Shown: positions 34,365-44,324, counted from the first letter of the stretch. The stretch is 64,000 nt of DNA from an uncultured Ignavibacteriota bacterium (GCA_903884005.1 CAISDA010000083.1:124001-188000); one strand, 5' to 3'. The notes: generated from the letters alone by a model not told the origin. A program made the numbers and translations.

Positions 34365-37300
34365 TCATTTAATATTGAAATATTTTGCCTCAGGGTGGTG
34401 AATGATGATCGCATCGGTGGACTGTTCCGGCTCCAGCATGAATTCCTCTGTCATCACCACGCCGATCTGTTCGGGATGGAGCAGTTCAAAGAGTTTCGTA
34501 TGGTCTTCGAGGTTCGGGCACGCGGAATACCCGAAGCTGTAGCGAGATCCCTGATATCCCTGGCTGAACAGCCGCTTGATGTCGGTTGCATCCTTGCCGG
34601 CGATGCCGAGCTCCTGACGGATCTTTTGGTGCCACAGTTCCGCGAGCGCTTCGGTGACCTCAACGCTCAGTCCATGGAAATAGAGATACTTTTTATAATC
34701 GTTCGCGGCGTACAATCTCGCCGAGTAATCCGACGCTTCCCTTCCCATGGTGACCATGTGGAACGCCACAACATCCATCGAGCCGGCGGACACCGGCGCA
34801 AAATAATCAGCCAGGCACAGGTAGCGGTCGTCGTGCTGGCGCGGAAACGTGAACCGGACGCGTTCCGTTATCATGTCGTCGTGATACACGATGAGATCGT
34901 TGCCGGACGACTGGCAGGGGAAATACCCGTAGACCACTTTGGGCCGCAACAGGTGCTCGCGCATGCAGAGTTCCTTCAATTCGCGCAGGTCGGGATAGAT
35001 GGACGTCTCCAACTGCCGGCGGTAGTCCTCCTCCGAACGCTTCCCTTTTCTCACCTGAAACTGCCCTTTGATGAGCGCCGATTCGTTGATGAACGGATAG
35101 ATCTCCTCGAGCGGCACATCGTGCACGACCCTCGTTCCCCAGAACGGAGGAACCGGTATCGAGACGTCCGCCGTCACTGCCGAGTGTTTCTCGTGTGCGT
35201 CGACGGCGAACGCCATGGCGATCTTCGCCTCCGCTCCGGTGAGCAGTTCTTCTCCATCGTCGTCGGCCGTGGCCTTCGGCGCCTGTGCGCTGCGAAAGCT
35301 GTCGGCGCCCCGTGTTTTCAATTGCTCCATGAAATGGAGTCCGTCGAATGCATCGCCCGCGTAGCACACGACGCCGTTGTACACCGATTGGAGATCGTGT
35401 TCGACGTAGCGCCTCGTCAGCGCGGCGCCGCCAAGGACGACGGGGACGGTGATCCCGCGCTCGTTCAGCACTTCCAGATTTTCCTTCATCACGAGCGTGG
35501 ACTTCACGAGCAGGCCGCTCATGCCGATCGCATCGGCCTTATGTTCCTCGTACGTCCTGATGATGTTCTCGATCGGCTGCTTGATGCCGATGTTGTGCAC
35601 TTTATAGCCGTTATTGGTGAGGATGATGTCGACGAGATTTTTTCCGATATCGTGCACATCCCCCTTCACCGTTGCGAGCACCATCGTTCCCTTCGTTGCC
35701 GAATCCGCTTTTTCCATATACTGCTCGAGATACGCGACGGCTGTCTTCATCACCTCGGCCGATTGCAGCACGAACGGCAGCTGCATCTCGCCTTTGCCGA
35801 AGAGTTCTCCCACCACCTTCATGCCGTCGAGCAGCAGCGTATTGATGACCTCAAGAGGCGCATAGCGTTTCAGCGCCTCCTCCAGATCCTCGTTGAGGCC
35901 CTGCTTGTCCCCGTCCACAATCCTGTTCTTCAGTATCTCCTCAATGGTGCCCGAGCGCTCCTTCTTCTCGGCCTTCATCGTCCCCTTTTTATCGGCATAA
36001 TGGGCCATGAGCTCCATGAGCGGATCGAACGTGCATCGCTCGCCGTCGTACTCGCGTTCGTCGAAGATCAATTTGCGGCACAGTTCGCGGCCCCTCTCGT
36101 CGATCTTGAAGAGAGGCAGAATCTTTTGCGCGTTGACGATCGCCATATCGAGGCCCGCCTCGATGGCATAATGGAGAAACACCGAATTGATGACGTGCCG
36201 CATGTGCGCATCGAGTCCGAACGAGATATTGCTCACCCCGAGCAGCGTGCTCACGCCGGGAAACTGCTGTTTGATCATCCGTATGGCCTCGATCGTTTCA
36301 ATCCCCGCCTTGCGGAATTCCTCTTCGCCCGATCCGAGCGTGAATGTGAGCGTATCGAAAATGAGGTCGTGCGGTTTCATGCCGTACCGCCCCACGACAA
36401 GATCATAGATGCGCGCGGCGATCTCGGTCTTTTTCTGGGCGGTCTTCGCCATGCCGTCCTCGTCGATCGTCAGCGCGACGACAGCCGCGCCGTATTGTGT
36501 GCACAGCGGCACGATCGTGCGGATGCGCTCTTCGCCGTCCTCCATGTTGATCGAATTGACGATGCATTTTCCGGCAAACAGCTGCAGCGCTTCCTCGATC
36601 ACCGGTGCTTCGGTCGAATCGATCATCACCGGCAGCGCCACCTGCGTATTGTAGCGGAACGCCGCCTCGTGCATGTCCCGCACTTCATTGCGCCCGACGT
36701 AGGCGACGCAGAGGTCCAGGATGTGCGCGCCTTCCTTCACCTGGTCTTTGCCGATATTCACGATCGAATCGTAATCTTCGGCCTGCAGCAGGTCTCGGAA
36801 TTTTTTCGACCCGTTGGCGTTCGCACGCTCGCCGACAATGACCGGCGCCGGGTTCACATACAACGGCGACGTCGAATACAGGCACGAAGCGGAAGGAGTG
36901 AAGTCCACCGTCCGGCGCTTCGGCGAAAGCGTTCCCACCGCATTGACGAGTGCCCTGAGGTGATCCGGGCGTGTGCCGCAGCAGCCGCCCACCACGCTCA
37001 CTCCGAGATCCTTCACGAAGTGATGCAAATAGTGCGCAAAATCGTCCGGCGACAGGTGGTAATGCGCATGACCGCCCACGTTCTCCGGCAGTCCGGCATT
37101 GGGAATGCACGAAACGTGCATCGGCGCGTTCGAACAGAGATAGCGTATGTTCTCCGACATTTCCTTCGGGCCGGTGGCGCAATTCATGCCGATCACACTG
37201 ATGTCGTACGGCTCAAGTGCCGTAAGCGCTGCCGCGATTTCCGTTCCCATGAGCATCGTGCCGGTCTGTTCGATCGTCACCGATGTCATGACCGGAAGTT

Positions 37301-37850
37301 TCACTCTCTTATCGGCACAACACTTGAACACTGCACTGAGACATGCTTTCGTCTGCAGAATGTCCTGGCAGGTCTCGATCATCAGCAGATCCACGCCGCC
37401 GTCGATGAGCCCCGCGACCTGCAGGTAATAACTCTCGCTCATCTCTTTGAATGTAATGTGTCCGAGCGATGGAAGTTTCGTCGTGGGACCGATGGAACCG
37501 GCCACATAGCGCGGATGTGCGGGTGTGGAAAATTCGAGCGCCACCTTCCTGGCAAGATGCGCAGCTTTGAGGTTGAGCTCGTATGCCCGCGAGTCCAAAT
37601 GGTATTCGGCCAACACGATCGGCGCGGAACCGAATGAATCCGTTTCGATCACGTCGACGCCCGCGGCAAGAAAATCGGCATGCACTTTTTCGACCGCCGA
37701 GGGTTTTGTGATGATCAAATATTCGTTGCAGCCGTTGAGATGCTCTCCGCCAAAATCATCGGCGGTCAAATTCTGCGTCTGTATGTTCGTCCCCATCGCC
37801 CCGTCGAAAACGATGATCTTGTCTGTCAGTGTTGCTAAAAATGATTTCAT
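34365..37850 (-). CDS. metH: cobalamin-dependent methionine synthase
   Basis: 1161 residues from ATG 37850; 15 further upstream codons run through the terminator, so they are not used. All modules are present in order: homocysteine domain with zinc ligands (MNCATGP and GGCCGTRPDH), pterin-binding domain (VGERANANGSKKFRDLL), cobalamin cap and binding domain (DVHDIGKNLVDIIL with the His that coordinates cobalt), and the SAM-dependent activation domain at the C-terminus. It methylates homocysteine from methyl-THF. A terminator hairpin sits 25-56 bases upstream of the start. Confidence 0.97.
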   Translation of the reverse strand: MKSFLATLTDKIIVFDGAMGTNIQTQNLTADDFGGEHLNGCNEYLIITKPSAVEKVHADFLAAGVDVIETDSFGSAPIVLAEYHLDSRAYELNLKAAHLARKVALEFSTPAHPRYVAGSIGPTTKLPSLGHITFKEMSESYYLQVAGLIDGGVDLLMIETCQDILQTKACLSAVFKCCADKRVKLPVMTSVTIEQTGTMLMGTEIAAALTALEPYDISVIGMNCATGPKEMSENIRYLCSNAPMHVSCIPNAGLPENVGGHAHYHLSPDDFAHYLHHFVKDLGVSVVGGCCGTRPDHLRALVNAVGTLSPKRRTVDFTPSASCLYSTSPLYVNPAPVIVGERANANGSKKFRDLLQAEDYDSIVNIGKDQVKEGAHILDLCVAYVGRNEVRDMHEAAFRYNTQVALPVMIDSTEAPVIEEALQLFAGKCIVNSINMEDGEERIRTIVPLCTQYGAAVVALTIDEDGMAKTAQKKTEIAARIYDLVVGRYGMKPHDLIFDTLTFTLGSGEEEFRKAGIETIEAIRMIKQQFPGVSTLLGVSNISFGLDAHMRHVINSVFLHYAIEAGLDMAIVNAQKILPLFKIDERGRELCRKLIFDEREYDGERCTFDPLMELMAHYADKKGTMKAEKKERSGTIEEILKNRIVDGDKQGLNEDLEEALKRYAPLEVINTLLLDGMKVVGELFGKGEMQLPFVLQSAEVMKTAVAYLEQYMEKADSATKGTMVLATVKGDVHDIGKNLVDIILTNNGYKVHNIGIKQPIENIIRTYEEHKADAIGMSGLLVKSTLVMKENLEVLNERGITVPVVLGGAALTRRYVEHDLQSVYNGVVCYAGDAFDGLHFMEQLKTRGADSFRSAQAPKATADDDGEELLTGAEAKIAMAFAVDAHEKHSAVTADVSIPVPPFWGTRVVHDVPLEEIYPFINESALIKGQFQVRKGKRSEEDYRRQLETSIYPDLRELKELCMREHLLRPKVVYGYFPCQSSGNDLIVYHDDMITERVRFTFPRQHDDRYLCLADYFAPVSAGSMDVVAFHMVTMGREASDYSARLYAANDYKKYLYFHGLSVEVTEALAELWHQKIRQELGIAGKDATDIKRLFSQGYQGSRYSFGYSACPNLEDHTKLFELLHPEQIGVVMTEEFMLEPEQSTDAIIIHHPEAKYFNIK

Positions 37851-37874
37851 GATCTTGGTGTCGTGAATTGATAT

Positions 37875-37908
37875 AAAAAAACCCGGCAGTGTCACCGGGA
37901 TTTTTTGT
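37875..37908 (-). terminator. intrinsic terminator in the metH leader
   Basis: CCCGG and CCGGG arms (37882-37886, 37895-37899) extended by A/T pairs and a T7 run on the minus strand. It ends the upstream flavin oxidoreductase transcript or attenuates metH. Confidence 0.75.
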
Positions 37909-37934
37909 TACACAAAATAATATTTCGTCCATGA

Positions 37935-37963
37935 AACATACGGAAATATTTTATCATCGGCAA
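37935..37963 (-). promoter_or_regulatory. possible metH promoter upstream of the terminator
   Basis: On the minus strand, TTGCCG (37963-37958) and TATGTT (37940-37935) are 17 bases apart. Transcripts from here would read through the terminator at 37875-37908. Confidence 0.35.
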
Positions 37964-38051
37964 GTCCGGCGCACGCACTGCCTGTTGATGCCGCAGGTTC
38001 CTCTGAACACGCAGCGAAAATTCCGTCGATCATATGCACGACTGCGCCGCC

Positions 38052-39002
38052 TCACGTGTTGTCTGCGATACGGTCCCTCGCCTGTTCATACCCGCACACA
38101 ACATTGGCGACGACGTCCGCAGCCGGAAGCACGCCCTTGACGAGGCCCGAGCTTTGTCCCATCTCGAATTCCCCTTCCTCCCAATCGCCGTCGAAAATGC
38201 CGAGGCGTTCGCGTCCCTTCCCGTTGAGTTCGCGAAGTTCTTCTTTCGATTTTCCCGCCGCTTCCTCCTGCATCGCGCGGAGCGCGAACGGCGTTTTCAG
38301 CACCCGCAGGGGCGAAAGCTTCCTGAACGCAAGCACGGTCGCGCCGTCTTGCGCATCCACGACCGCTTGTTTGTATCGCTCGCTCGCCGACGATTCAACG
38401 GTCGCTGCGAATGCCGTTCCGATCTGCACGCCCTCGGCGCCAAGCGCCAGCGCAGCGAACATCTGCCTGCCGTCGGCGATACCGCCTGCAGCGATCACCG
38501 GAATGCGCACTGCATCCGCTACCTGCGGCACCAGTGCAAGCGTCGTGATTTCATCCAATCCGTTATGGCCTCCCGCCTCGAATCCTTCGGCCACAACGGC
38601 ATCCACTCCTGCAGACTCGGCCTTCCGGGCGTGCTTCACGGCGGCCACAACGTGAACAACGACCATTCCCTTTTCTTTCAAGCGCGGCGTGAACATCGCC
38701 GGGCTCCCCGACGATGTGAAGAGGATGGCGACTCCCTCATCGGCGATGACCGTCAGCAATTCTTCAACATCGGCCCGCATCAGCGGAAGATTCACTCCCC
38801 ACGGCCGCGTCGTTGCGGCCTTGATCTTCCGTATATGCTCTCTGAGCAGATCCGGTTTCATCGAACCAGCGCCGATGAGTCCGAGTCCGCCGGCGTTCGA
38901 CACGGCAGCCGCCAATTTCCATCCCGACACCCACACCATGCCGCCCGAAACGATGGGATACTCGATGCCAAATAATTCCGTGATCCTGTTTTTAAATTTC
39001 AT
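38052..39002 (-). CDS. NAD(P)H-dependent flavin oxidoreductase / nitronate monooxygenase family
   Basis: 316 residues from ATG 39002 (normal start MKFKNRITELFGIEYPIV). The FMN-binding TIM barrel shows GGMVWVSGWKLAAAVSNAGGLGLIGAGSM in sequence order, HVVAAVKHARKAESAGVDAVVAEGFEAGGHNG and IPVIAAGGIADGRQMFAALALGAEGVQIGT. Members include nitronate monooxygenase and the enoyl-ACP reductase FabK. The catalytic His for nitronate is in AGGHNG, shared by both, so the substrate cannot be told by eye. Confidence 0.9.
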   Translation of the reverse strand: MKFKNRITELFGIEYPIVSGGMVWVSGWKLAAAVSNAGGLGLIGAGSMKPDLLREHIRKIKAATTRPWGVNLPLMRADVEELLTVIADEGVAILFTSSGSPAMFTPRLKEKGMVVVHVVAAVKHARKAESAGVDAVVAEGFEAGGHNGLDEITTLALVPQVADAVRIPVIAAGGIADGRQMFAALALGAEGVQIGTAFAATVESSASERYKQAVVDAQDGATVLAFRKLSPLRVLKTPFALRAMQEEAAGKSKEELRELNGKGRERLGIFDGDWEEGEFEMGQSSGLVKGVLPAADVVANVVCGYEQARDRIADNT

Positions 39003-39082
39003 AGAATAGACGATAGGTAATGACAGCGCTCTGAAGGAACGCACGAGTCGTGATGGACTTGGCTGACGGACGACCGTGAGAA

Positions 39083-40105
39083 TCAATTCGTGTGAAACGG
39101 CTGCGGTTCGCTTTCGTCAGGTTGAAACGGCTCCTCGAATGGCAGCAGTGAAACCCGATAAAATGCCGTTCCTTTTTTGGAAGGTATTAATTTGACGGTA
39201 TGGCTTTCGATTGCTTTGTTGCGTATGAGGTGAGCCGATGTAAGTGCTTTGATTTTCAACATAGTAGAGCCGGGCGCATCAATAACAATATCGCCGCCTC
39301 TGATGTCGGCGCCGACGGGTTTATCGTCCACCAGCACCTGAATCGAATCCATCGCCGTATCATTTCCCGTGACGATGTCGACGTCATTTCCGGTATACGG
39401 AAAAAGAATGTATCCGTCATTTCCCTCGCCTGCATATTCGAACGAATTTCTCCCGGCGATCCAGATGCCGTGTGCGTAAAATTTCCCCTCCACATAGAGG
39501 AACGGATCGTGGTACTCTGCGGGGAGTTCGGGATTGTATCCCTCGCTGTTTCCGAGGGAGCCGTGCAGATATCCCAGATCAAAGTCCGGTGTCAATGCAG
39601 AAGACGAATATCCCGTTGCTCGGTCTTCGGCATATTCGACAAATGGAAGTTCTCCGAAAAACCCCGCCTGTCTCAGGAGGTACTGTATCGAGCGTTCAAT
39701 GCGCGAGAACGAGCCCTTGGGCGACTGAACATCGTAAATATCCCCCTTCGGGGCGATCAGGCAGACAGTGGGAACAGTTTCGATGCGATACGAATCGGCG
39801 ATCCTGCGCTCGTCATCGGCCACCACGGGGAACCGGATGCCGCACGAGCGGATGACTTCCTCTTTCTGAACCGGATCGCGGACCACAACATAGTCCGATA
39901 CCTGTATCCCGATGACGGTGAGTCCGGAGTCGCCGTATATTTCGTGCAAGCGGTTCATATGCTTGATGGCCCGCAGCGATTGCGTGGATGTGCGGTCCCA
40001 GAAAAAAAGGGCCACAACACTGCCATGCAGCGAACGCAATGCGATCGGGCCGCTGTTGCACCAGAAGTTCCCGTAGAGTTCGGGAGCCGTCCGGTCCTTG
40101 TCCAT
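39083..40105 (-). CDS. redoxin-fold protein without CxxC, with beta-rich C-terminal domain
   Basis: 340 residues from ATG 40105. A thioredoxin/AhpC-like fold occupies about 1-165 (APELYGNFWCNSGPIALRSL, TVPTVCLIAPKGDIY), followed by a beta-sandwich like the C-terminal domain of DipZ/thioredoxin-like redoxins (YVEGKFYAHGIWIAGRNSFEY, TAMDSIQVLVDDKPVG). Where active members have WCxxC, this one has FFWDRTSTQS, so both redox cysteines are gone. No signal peptide is evident. It may be a structural or binding protein. Confidence 0.8.
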   Translation of the reverse strand: MDKDRTAPELYGNFWCNSGPIALRSLHGSVVALFFWDRTSTQSLRAIKHMNRLHEIYGDSGLTVIGIQVSDYVVVRDPVQKEEVIRSCGIRFPVVADDERRIADSYRIETVPTVCLIAPKGDIYDVQSPKGSFSRIERSIQYLLRQAGFFGELPFVEYAEDRATGYSSSALTPDFDLGYLHGSLGNSEGYNPELPAEYHDPFLYVEGKFYAHGIWIAGRNSFEYAGEGNDGYILFPYTGNDVDIVTGNDTAMDSIQVLVDDKPVGADIRGGDIVIDAPGSTMLKIKALTSAHLIRNKAIESHTVKLIPSKKGTAFYRVSLLPFEEPFQPDESEPQPFHTN

Positions 40106-40179
40106 ATGTTTAGTGAGAAGCATGAGTAAAGTATACGCAAATTGATGAATCAACGCAACCCGGGTGAGCGCGAACGCGC

Positions 40180-40863
40180 TTATTTTGACCGGTCGATCAC
40201 GACGACAAATTCACCTTTTTTTTCTTCCGCCGACAGTTGTTGATACAGAGCCGGGGCAGTGCCGTGGAAGATCTGCTCTCCCGGCAGCGTCAAATCGAAC
40301 GCGACGCACAGCTTCCGTTCGGTGCCAAAGACATCGGCAATGTCTCTGAGAAGCGCAACAAGCCTGTACGGCGTATCCATCAGGACGATCGTCCGCTTCT
40401 CGCGGCGCAGCTGCTGAAGTTCCGCAATGCGCCGGGGCCGTTTGGGCGAGAGCCATCCGTAATACACAAATTGGTCGATCGAAAACCCCGACACGGTCAA
40501 CGCAGGCATCAACGATGATGCGCCGGGAATCGGCACGACGGTGATCTTCAGCTCCACGGCCTTCCTGACCAGAAGCTGGCCGGGATCCGAGAACACGGGC
40601 GTTCCGCAATCGGAAATGACGGCGACATTCTTTCCGGCCTTCAGATATTCAAGGATATGGAATGTCGCTGCCTGCTCGTTATGCTCGTTCAGACTTTCGA
40701 CGGGTTTCTCGATGCCTAAATGCCGCAACAGCCGGTTTCCTTCTTTGCGTTCTTCGTAAACGATCACATCGACCGAACGCAGCACATCGACGGCGCGAAA
40801 TGTGATGTCGGCATAGTTGCCGATCGGTGTTGCCACTAAATAGAGCGTTCCTGTGTGTTCCAT
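40180..40863 (-). CDS. rsmI: 16S rRNA 2'-O-ribose C1402 methyltransferase RsmI
   Basis: 227 residues. Tetrapyrrole-methylase fold with LYLVATPIGNYADITFRAVDVL at the start, VAVISDCGTPVFSDPGQLLVR, and VPIPGASSLMPALTVSGF. RsmI uses SAM to methylate the ribose of C1402 in the decoding centre, with RsmH. It is shorter than the E. coli protein (286) because the C-terminal domain is reduced. Eighteen bases separate it from the AI-2E transporter stop. Confidence 0.93.
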   Translation of the reverse strand: MEHTGTLYLVATPIGNYADITFRAVDVLRSVDVIVYEERKEGNRLLRHLGIEKPVESLNEHNEQAATFHILEYLKAGKNVAVISDCGTPVFSDPGQLLVRKAVELKITVVPIPGASSLMPALTVSGFSIDQFVYYGWLSPKRPRRIAELQQLRREKRTIVLMDTPYRLVALLRDIADVFGTERKLCVAFDLTLPGEQIFHGTAPALYQQLSAEEKKGEFVVVIDRSK

Positions 40864-40880
40864 CGTCTCCGCGGTCAGAA

Positions 40881-42149
40881 TTAATCAGCAGCGGCGTCGG
40901 GCGCCTCTGTCTGCATTTTTTGTTTGTGTTTTTTTTCAAGCTCTTTGGCTATTACCACAATGCTTCCCGCCGCCGGAATGGCGATGATGAGCCCGATGAA
41001 TCCTAAAAAATAACCGAATATCAACAGCGACAGGATGAGCACCACCGGATGCAGCCCGATCTTGCTGCCGATGATCCTCGGCGAAAGAATGTAATTTTCA
41101 ATCACATGCAATACGCCGACAACTCCGAGTCCGAGCAGCACATGGACAATGGCCGGCTGCTGGCTCAGCGAGGCGACAAGCGCAGTGATGATCAGCATCA
41201 TCATGAACCCGAAATACGGCAGAAAGAACAAGAGGCCCGAGAGCAGCCCGAGCACCATCGGGTACTGAATGCCGATCAGCCAGAATGCCGTACTGACGAC
41301 GGTCGCATCGAAGATCGCAATGATCATGGTCCCGCGGATGTATCGTCCTACGATCGCATCGACATAATTATAATAGACGACAGCCTCCTCCCTTTTGTTC
41401 TTCGGGAAGAGCAATTTAATGCGGTATTTGACGAGCGGAAAATCCTTCAAGATATAGAATGTCAGGAAGGGAATAATGACGATGTTCACCACACCGGTCA
41501 GTACGGTGTTAAATTCGCTCACGATGCCGAATGTGCCCTGAAGCAGTCGTTTCATCACATCTTCCATCCGCGGCGCGATGCTGTCCGTGACGAATGCGCG
41601 GAGCTGAACATTCGAAATGCCGTAGCGATGAATCGTCTTGAACACATCACCGTTCATGAGCCAGGCCGTGAACTGCGACGACATGCTGCTGAACGTCTGG
41701 AGTATCGAGCCGAACTGTTGAATGACGATCGGCACGGCGCCCATGAGCAGCAGAATGATGACCGCGATCGCGCATAATATGATAAACAACGTCGAAGTCC
41801 ACCGAGGCACGTTCCACCGCTCCACGCGCGTGACGACAGGATGCAGGAGATACGCCAGGAACAGAGCGATGATGAAGGGTGTCAGGATCGCCTGGATCGT
41901 TTTCGCCAGCCACAGCATGAAGAGGAAGAGTGCGAACCACATGATATTTTTGACAACGGGATACGACCTGATCGGATATAGAACGATCAGCAGAGCGGCA
42001 ATGAGCACGAACGGCGAGAACAGCATTGCTGTTGAATACAGCAGGAGGAGAAGGAGAACAAAGCCTCCGGCGGCAAGCGCAAATTCAGTGGTGGATGTTT
42101 TCGGGGGCACTTGTTTCAATGTGACTCCGTTTGTATCGCGAGTAGTCAT
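40881..42149 (-). CDS. AI-2E family transporter
   Basis: 422 residues with about eight transmembrane helices in the AI-2E (PerM/YdiK/TqsA) arrangement: two close N-terminal pairs, a long hydrophilic loop (about 155-230), then four to five helices with IGIQYPMVLGLLSGLLFFLPYFG and ILSPRIIGSKIGLHPVVLILSLLIFG. Members move autoinducer-2, sodium or other small solutes; the substrate cannot be told from sequence. It is co-directional with dut and rsmI. Confidence 0.9.
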   Translation of the reverse strand: MTTRDTNGVTLKQVPPKTSTTEFALAAGGFVLLLLLLYSTAMLFSPFVLIAALLIVLYPIRSYPVVKNIMWFALFLFMLWLAKTIQAILTPFIIALFLAYLLHPVVTRVERWNVPRWTSTLFIILCAIAVIILLLMGAVPIVIQQFGSILQTFSSMSSQFTAWLMNGDVFKTIHRYGISNVQLRAFVTDSIAPRMEDVMKRLLQGTFGIVSEFNTVLTGVVNIVIIPFLTFYILKDFPLVKYRIKLLFPKNKREEAVVYYNYVDAIVGRYIRGTMIIAIFDATVVSTAFWLIGIQYPMVLGLLSGLLFFLPYFGFMMMLIITALVASLSQQPAIVHVLLGLGVVGVLHVIENYILSPRIIGSKIGLHPVVLILSLLIFGYFLGFIGLIIAIPAAGSIVVIAKELEKKHKQKMQTEAPDAAAD

Positions 42150-42193
42150 AATGGCCTGTTAAAAAGTACGAAGGTCGTCACATCAGTGCACGC

Positions 42194-42661
42194 CTATACA
42201 CCGGTATGACCGAACCCTCCGGCACCGCGTGCCGTGTGGTCCAGCGCATCAGTTTCCTCCCAGTTCACACGGGCATACCGCGCAATGATCATTTGCGCGA
42301 TCCGGTCCCCTCTGTTCACGATGAAGTGTGCGCCGCCGAAATTTGTCATGATCACTTTTACTTCGCCGCGATAATCCGAATCGATCGTACCGGGAGAATT
42401 CAAGATACCGATGCTGGATTTGAGGGCCAGCCCCGACCGCGGCCGTATCTGCGCCTCGAACCCGCGAGGAATTTCGAGCGAAAACCCCGACGGGATCAGC
42501 GCCGTTGCTCCCGGAGCGATCGTCACCGGCTCCTCGACGGCTGCAAGAATATCCATTCCAGCGGATCCGTCAGTGGCATAGCACGGCAGGGTCAGTGCAG
42601 CCCCGTGAGGAAATACTCTTGAAATTCGTACGGTCAGATGTTCCACTAGTGGATGCCCCAT
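42194..42661 (-). CDS. dut: dUTP diphosphatase
   Basis: 155 residues with all five trimeric dUTPase motifs: [49 protein letters not shown] and the Gly-rich C-terminal GAGGFGHTG. It hydrolyses dUTP to dUMP and pyrophosphate, keeping uracil out of DNA. Start at 42661, or an internal ATG is not favoured because the N-terminal strand is needed. Confidence 0.96.
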   Translation of the reverse strand: MGHPLVEHLTVRISRVFPHGAALTLPCYATDGSAGMDILAAVEEPVTIAPGATALIPSGFSLEIPRGFEAQIRPRSGLALKSSIGILNSPGTIDSDYRGEVKVIMTNFGGAHFIVNRGDRIAQMIIARYARVNWEETDALDHTARGAGGFGHTGV

Positions 42662-42756
42662 TTTTTACGGAATGTACATAGACGGCGCCTGAAATGCAAA
42701 CAAACCCCGTAAATCGGCGAATAGAGGCGTATTTGTTGCATTCGTCGGTCCGGCAC

Positions 42757-42785
42757 TTGACATCACTCTTGTTTTTTCGTTAATT
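42757..42785 (+). promoter_or_regulatory. sigma-70-like promoter of the TPR gene
   Basis: TTGACA at 42757-42762 and TTAATT at 42780-42785 are separated by 17 bases. The predicted start near 42792 gives a leader of about 37 bases. Confidence 0.65.
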
Positions 42786-42828
42786 AATGTCAGTGCATTG
42801 ATCCAATCCGACACCACCAATTACATCT

Positions 42829-44262
42829 ATGTCCTATTTTGATTCCGATAATTTTTTCGATGATGACATGGAGAGCAGCCATTCTCCAAAAAAAAATCAT
42901 CGCGAAGAAGATATAGAACGGTTCAAAGAACTTCTTAAAAAAGGGGGCACCGGCATTTCGAGCATCGAAGCGCTGGAAGAGATCGTCAATTTCTATTTCG
43001 AACAGGAACGGTTCGAAGAGGCGTTAGGGTTCGCCTCGCAGCTTGTTGAATTTGCTCCCTACAGTTCCGATGCATGGATGTGCAAGGGTATGTTGTTGAA
43101 CAATATGTGCCGGTACGACGAGGCGCTCCAGTGCTACGATCAGGCCCTCTCGTTGAATCCCGCCGACAGCGATCTCTTCATCAACCGCGGCATCACGCTG
43201 GACAACGCGAACAGGGGTGAGGAAGCGCTGCTCAATTTCGACAAAGCGCTCGAGTATTCGCCCAACAACGATGAAGCGCTCTTCAACAAGGCCATCACGC
43301 TCGAAAAAATGGAGCGGTACGCCGAGGCGGTGGTAATCCTCACATTCCTGCTGGACGACAACCGCGACAACCGCGATATCTGGTTCGAACTCGGCTTCTG
43401 CTACGACCTCATGGACAGGCTCGACGAGTCCATTCATTGCTACGACGAACATATCGACCGCGATCCGTACAATTCCAACGCGTGGTACAACCGCGGCATC
43501 GTATGGGCACGCAAGGGCGACGTTACGAAATCGATCGACAGTTACGATATGGCGCTCGCCATCAAGGAAGATTTTGCCTCCGCGTGGTACAACAAAGGAA
43601 ATGCGCTTGCATCGGTCGGCAAGCTGACCGAAGCCATCGATTGCTACAAACAGACGTTGCGCTATGAACCGAACGATGTTCCGGCGTGGCATAATTTGGG
43701 CAATGCATACGAGGAAGCGGAAAATTACCCCGATGCGGTGCAGTGTTTCACACGTGCGATCCAGTTGGAGAGCGATCATTACGAATCGTTCTTCGGACGC
43801 GGCAGCTGTTACGATGCAATGGAGCAGTTCTCCAAGGCAATGACCGACTACAACAGGGCGCTTGAACTGTGCCGCGAATATCCGGAATTGTGGTATGCCA
43901 AAGCCGATTGCGAATACAACATGGGCAGGGAAAAAGAATCCCTGCTGAGTTACAAGATGGTGGTTCAGCTCGATGCGAACAATTCCGAAGCATGGTTCGA
44001 TTACGGCGATACACTGCTGGAACTCGGGCAGTTGGACGATGCCCTGCCGGCGCTCGAGCACAGCATCGAATTGAATCCGAATTTTGCAGAACCGTATTAC
44101 AGCAAGGCCAAACTGTTTTTTATTACTCGCAAGATCACCGATGCCATCGAGGCATTGAAAACGGCGTTCGGCCTGGACAGCTCGCTTCGTGAACGATTCG
44201 ACGACGATTTTTCACGAGTTCGGTCCATCAAGGATTTTGTCGGCTCACTTCTTCGCTCGTAA
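42829..44262 (+). CDS. tetratricopeptide-repeat protein
   Basis: 477 residues, soluble. An acidic N-terminus (DSDNFFDDDMES) precedes about twelve 34-residue TPR units with the W/L-G-Y-A-F-A-P pattern, for example DAWMCKGMLLNNMCRYDEALQCYDQALSLNPAD, NAWYNRGIVWARKGDVTKSIDSYDMALAIKED and ELWYAKADCEYNMGREKESLLSYK in sequence order. Such solenoids act as protein docking scaffolds; no partner is indicated. A promoter and a terminator bracket the gene, so it is its own unit. Confidence 0.92.
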   Translation: MSYFDSDNFFDDDMESSHSPKKNHREEDIERFKELLKKGGTGISSIEALEEIVNFYFEQERFEEALGFASQLVEFAPYSSDAWMCKGMLLNNMCRYDEALQCYDQALSLNPADSDLFINRGITLDNANRGEEALLNFDKALEYSPNNDEALFNKAITLEKMERYAEAVVILTFLLDDNRDNRDIWFELGFCYDLMDRLDESIHCYDEHIDRDPYNSNAWYNRGIVWARKGDVTKSIDSYDMALAIKEDFASAWYNKGNALASVGKLTEAIDCYKQTLRYEPNDVPAWHNLGNAYEEAENYPDAVQCFTRAIQLESDHYESFFGRGSCYDAMEQFSKAMTDYNRALELCREYPELWYAKADCEYNMGREKESLLSYKMVVQLDANNSEAWFDYGDTLLELGQLDDALPALEHSIELNPNFAEPYYSKAKLFFITRKITDAIEALKTAFGLDSSLRERFDDDFSRVRSIKDFVGSLLRS

Positions 44263-44291
44263 CCATACGCCGCCTTCACCGATTATACGGG

Positions 44292-44324
44292 CCTAATCTT
44301 TCTGGAACGAGGATTAGGTCTTTT
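44292..44324 (+). terminator. intrinsic terminator of the TPR gene
   Basis: CCTAATC (44292-44298) and GATTAGG (44312-44318) pair around a 13-base loop, then TCTTTTC follows. Confidence 0.7.

Noticed and set aside
34317-37637. A 1106-codon open frame antisense to metH
   Set aside because: It mirrors metH codon structure, has no ribosome site or family motif, and its Arg/His/Asp-rich composition is that of an antisense shadow.
37851-38051. SAM or cobalamin riboswitch before metH
   Set aside because: No conserved SAM-I or cobalamin-box core could be found in the leader on the minus strand.
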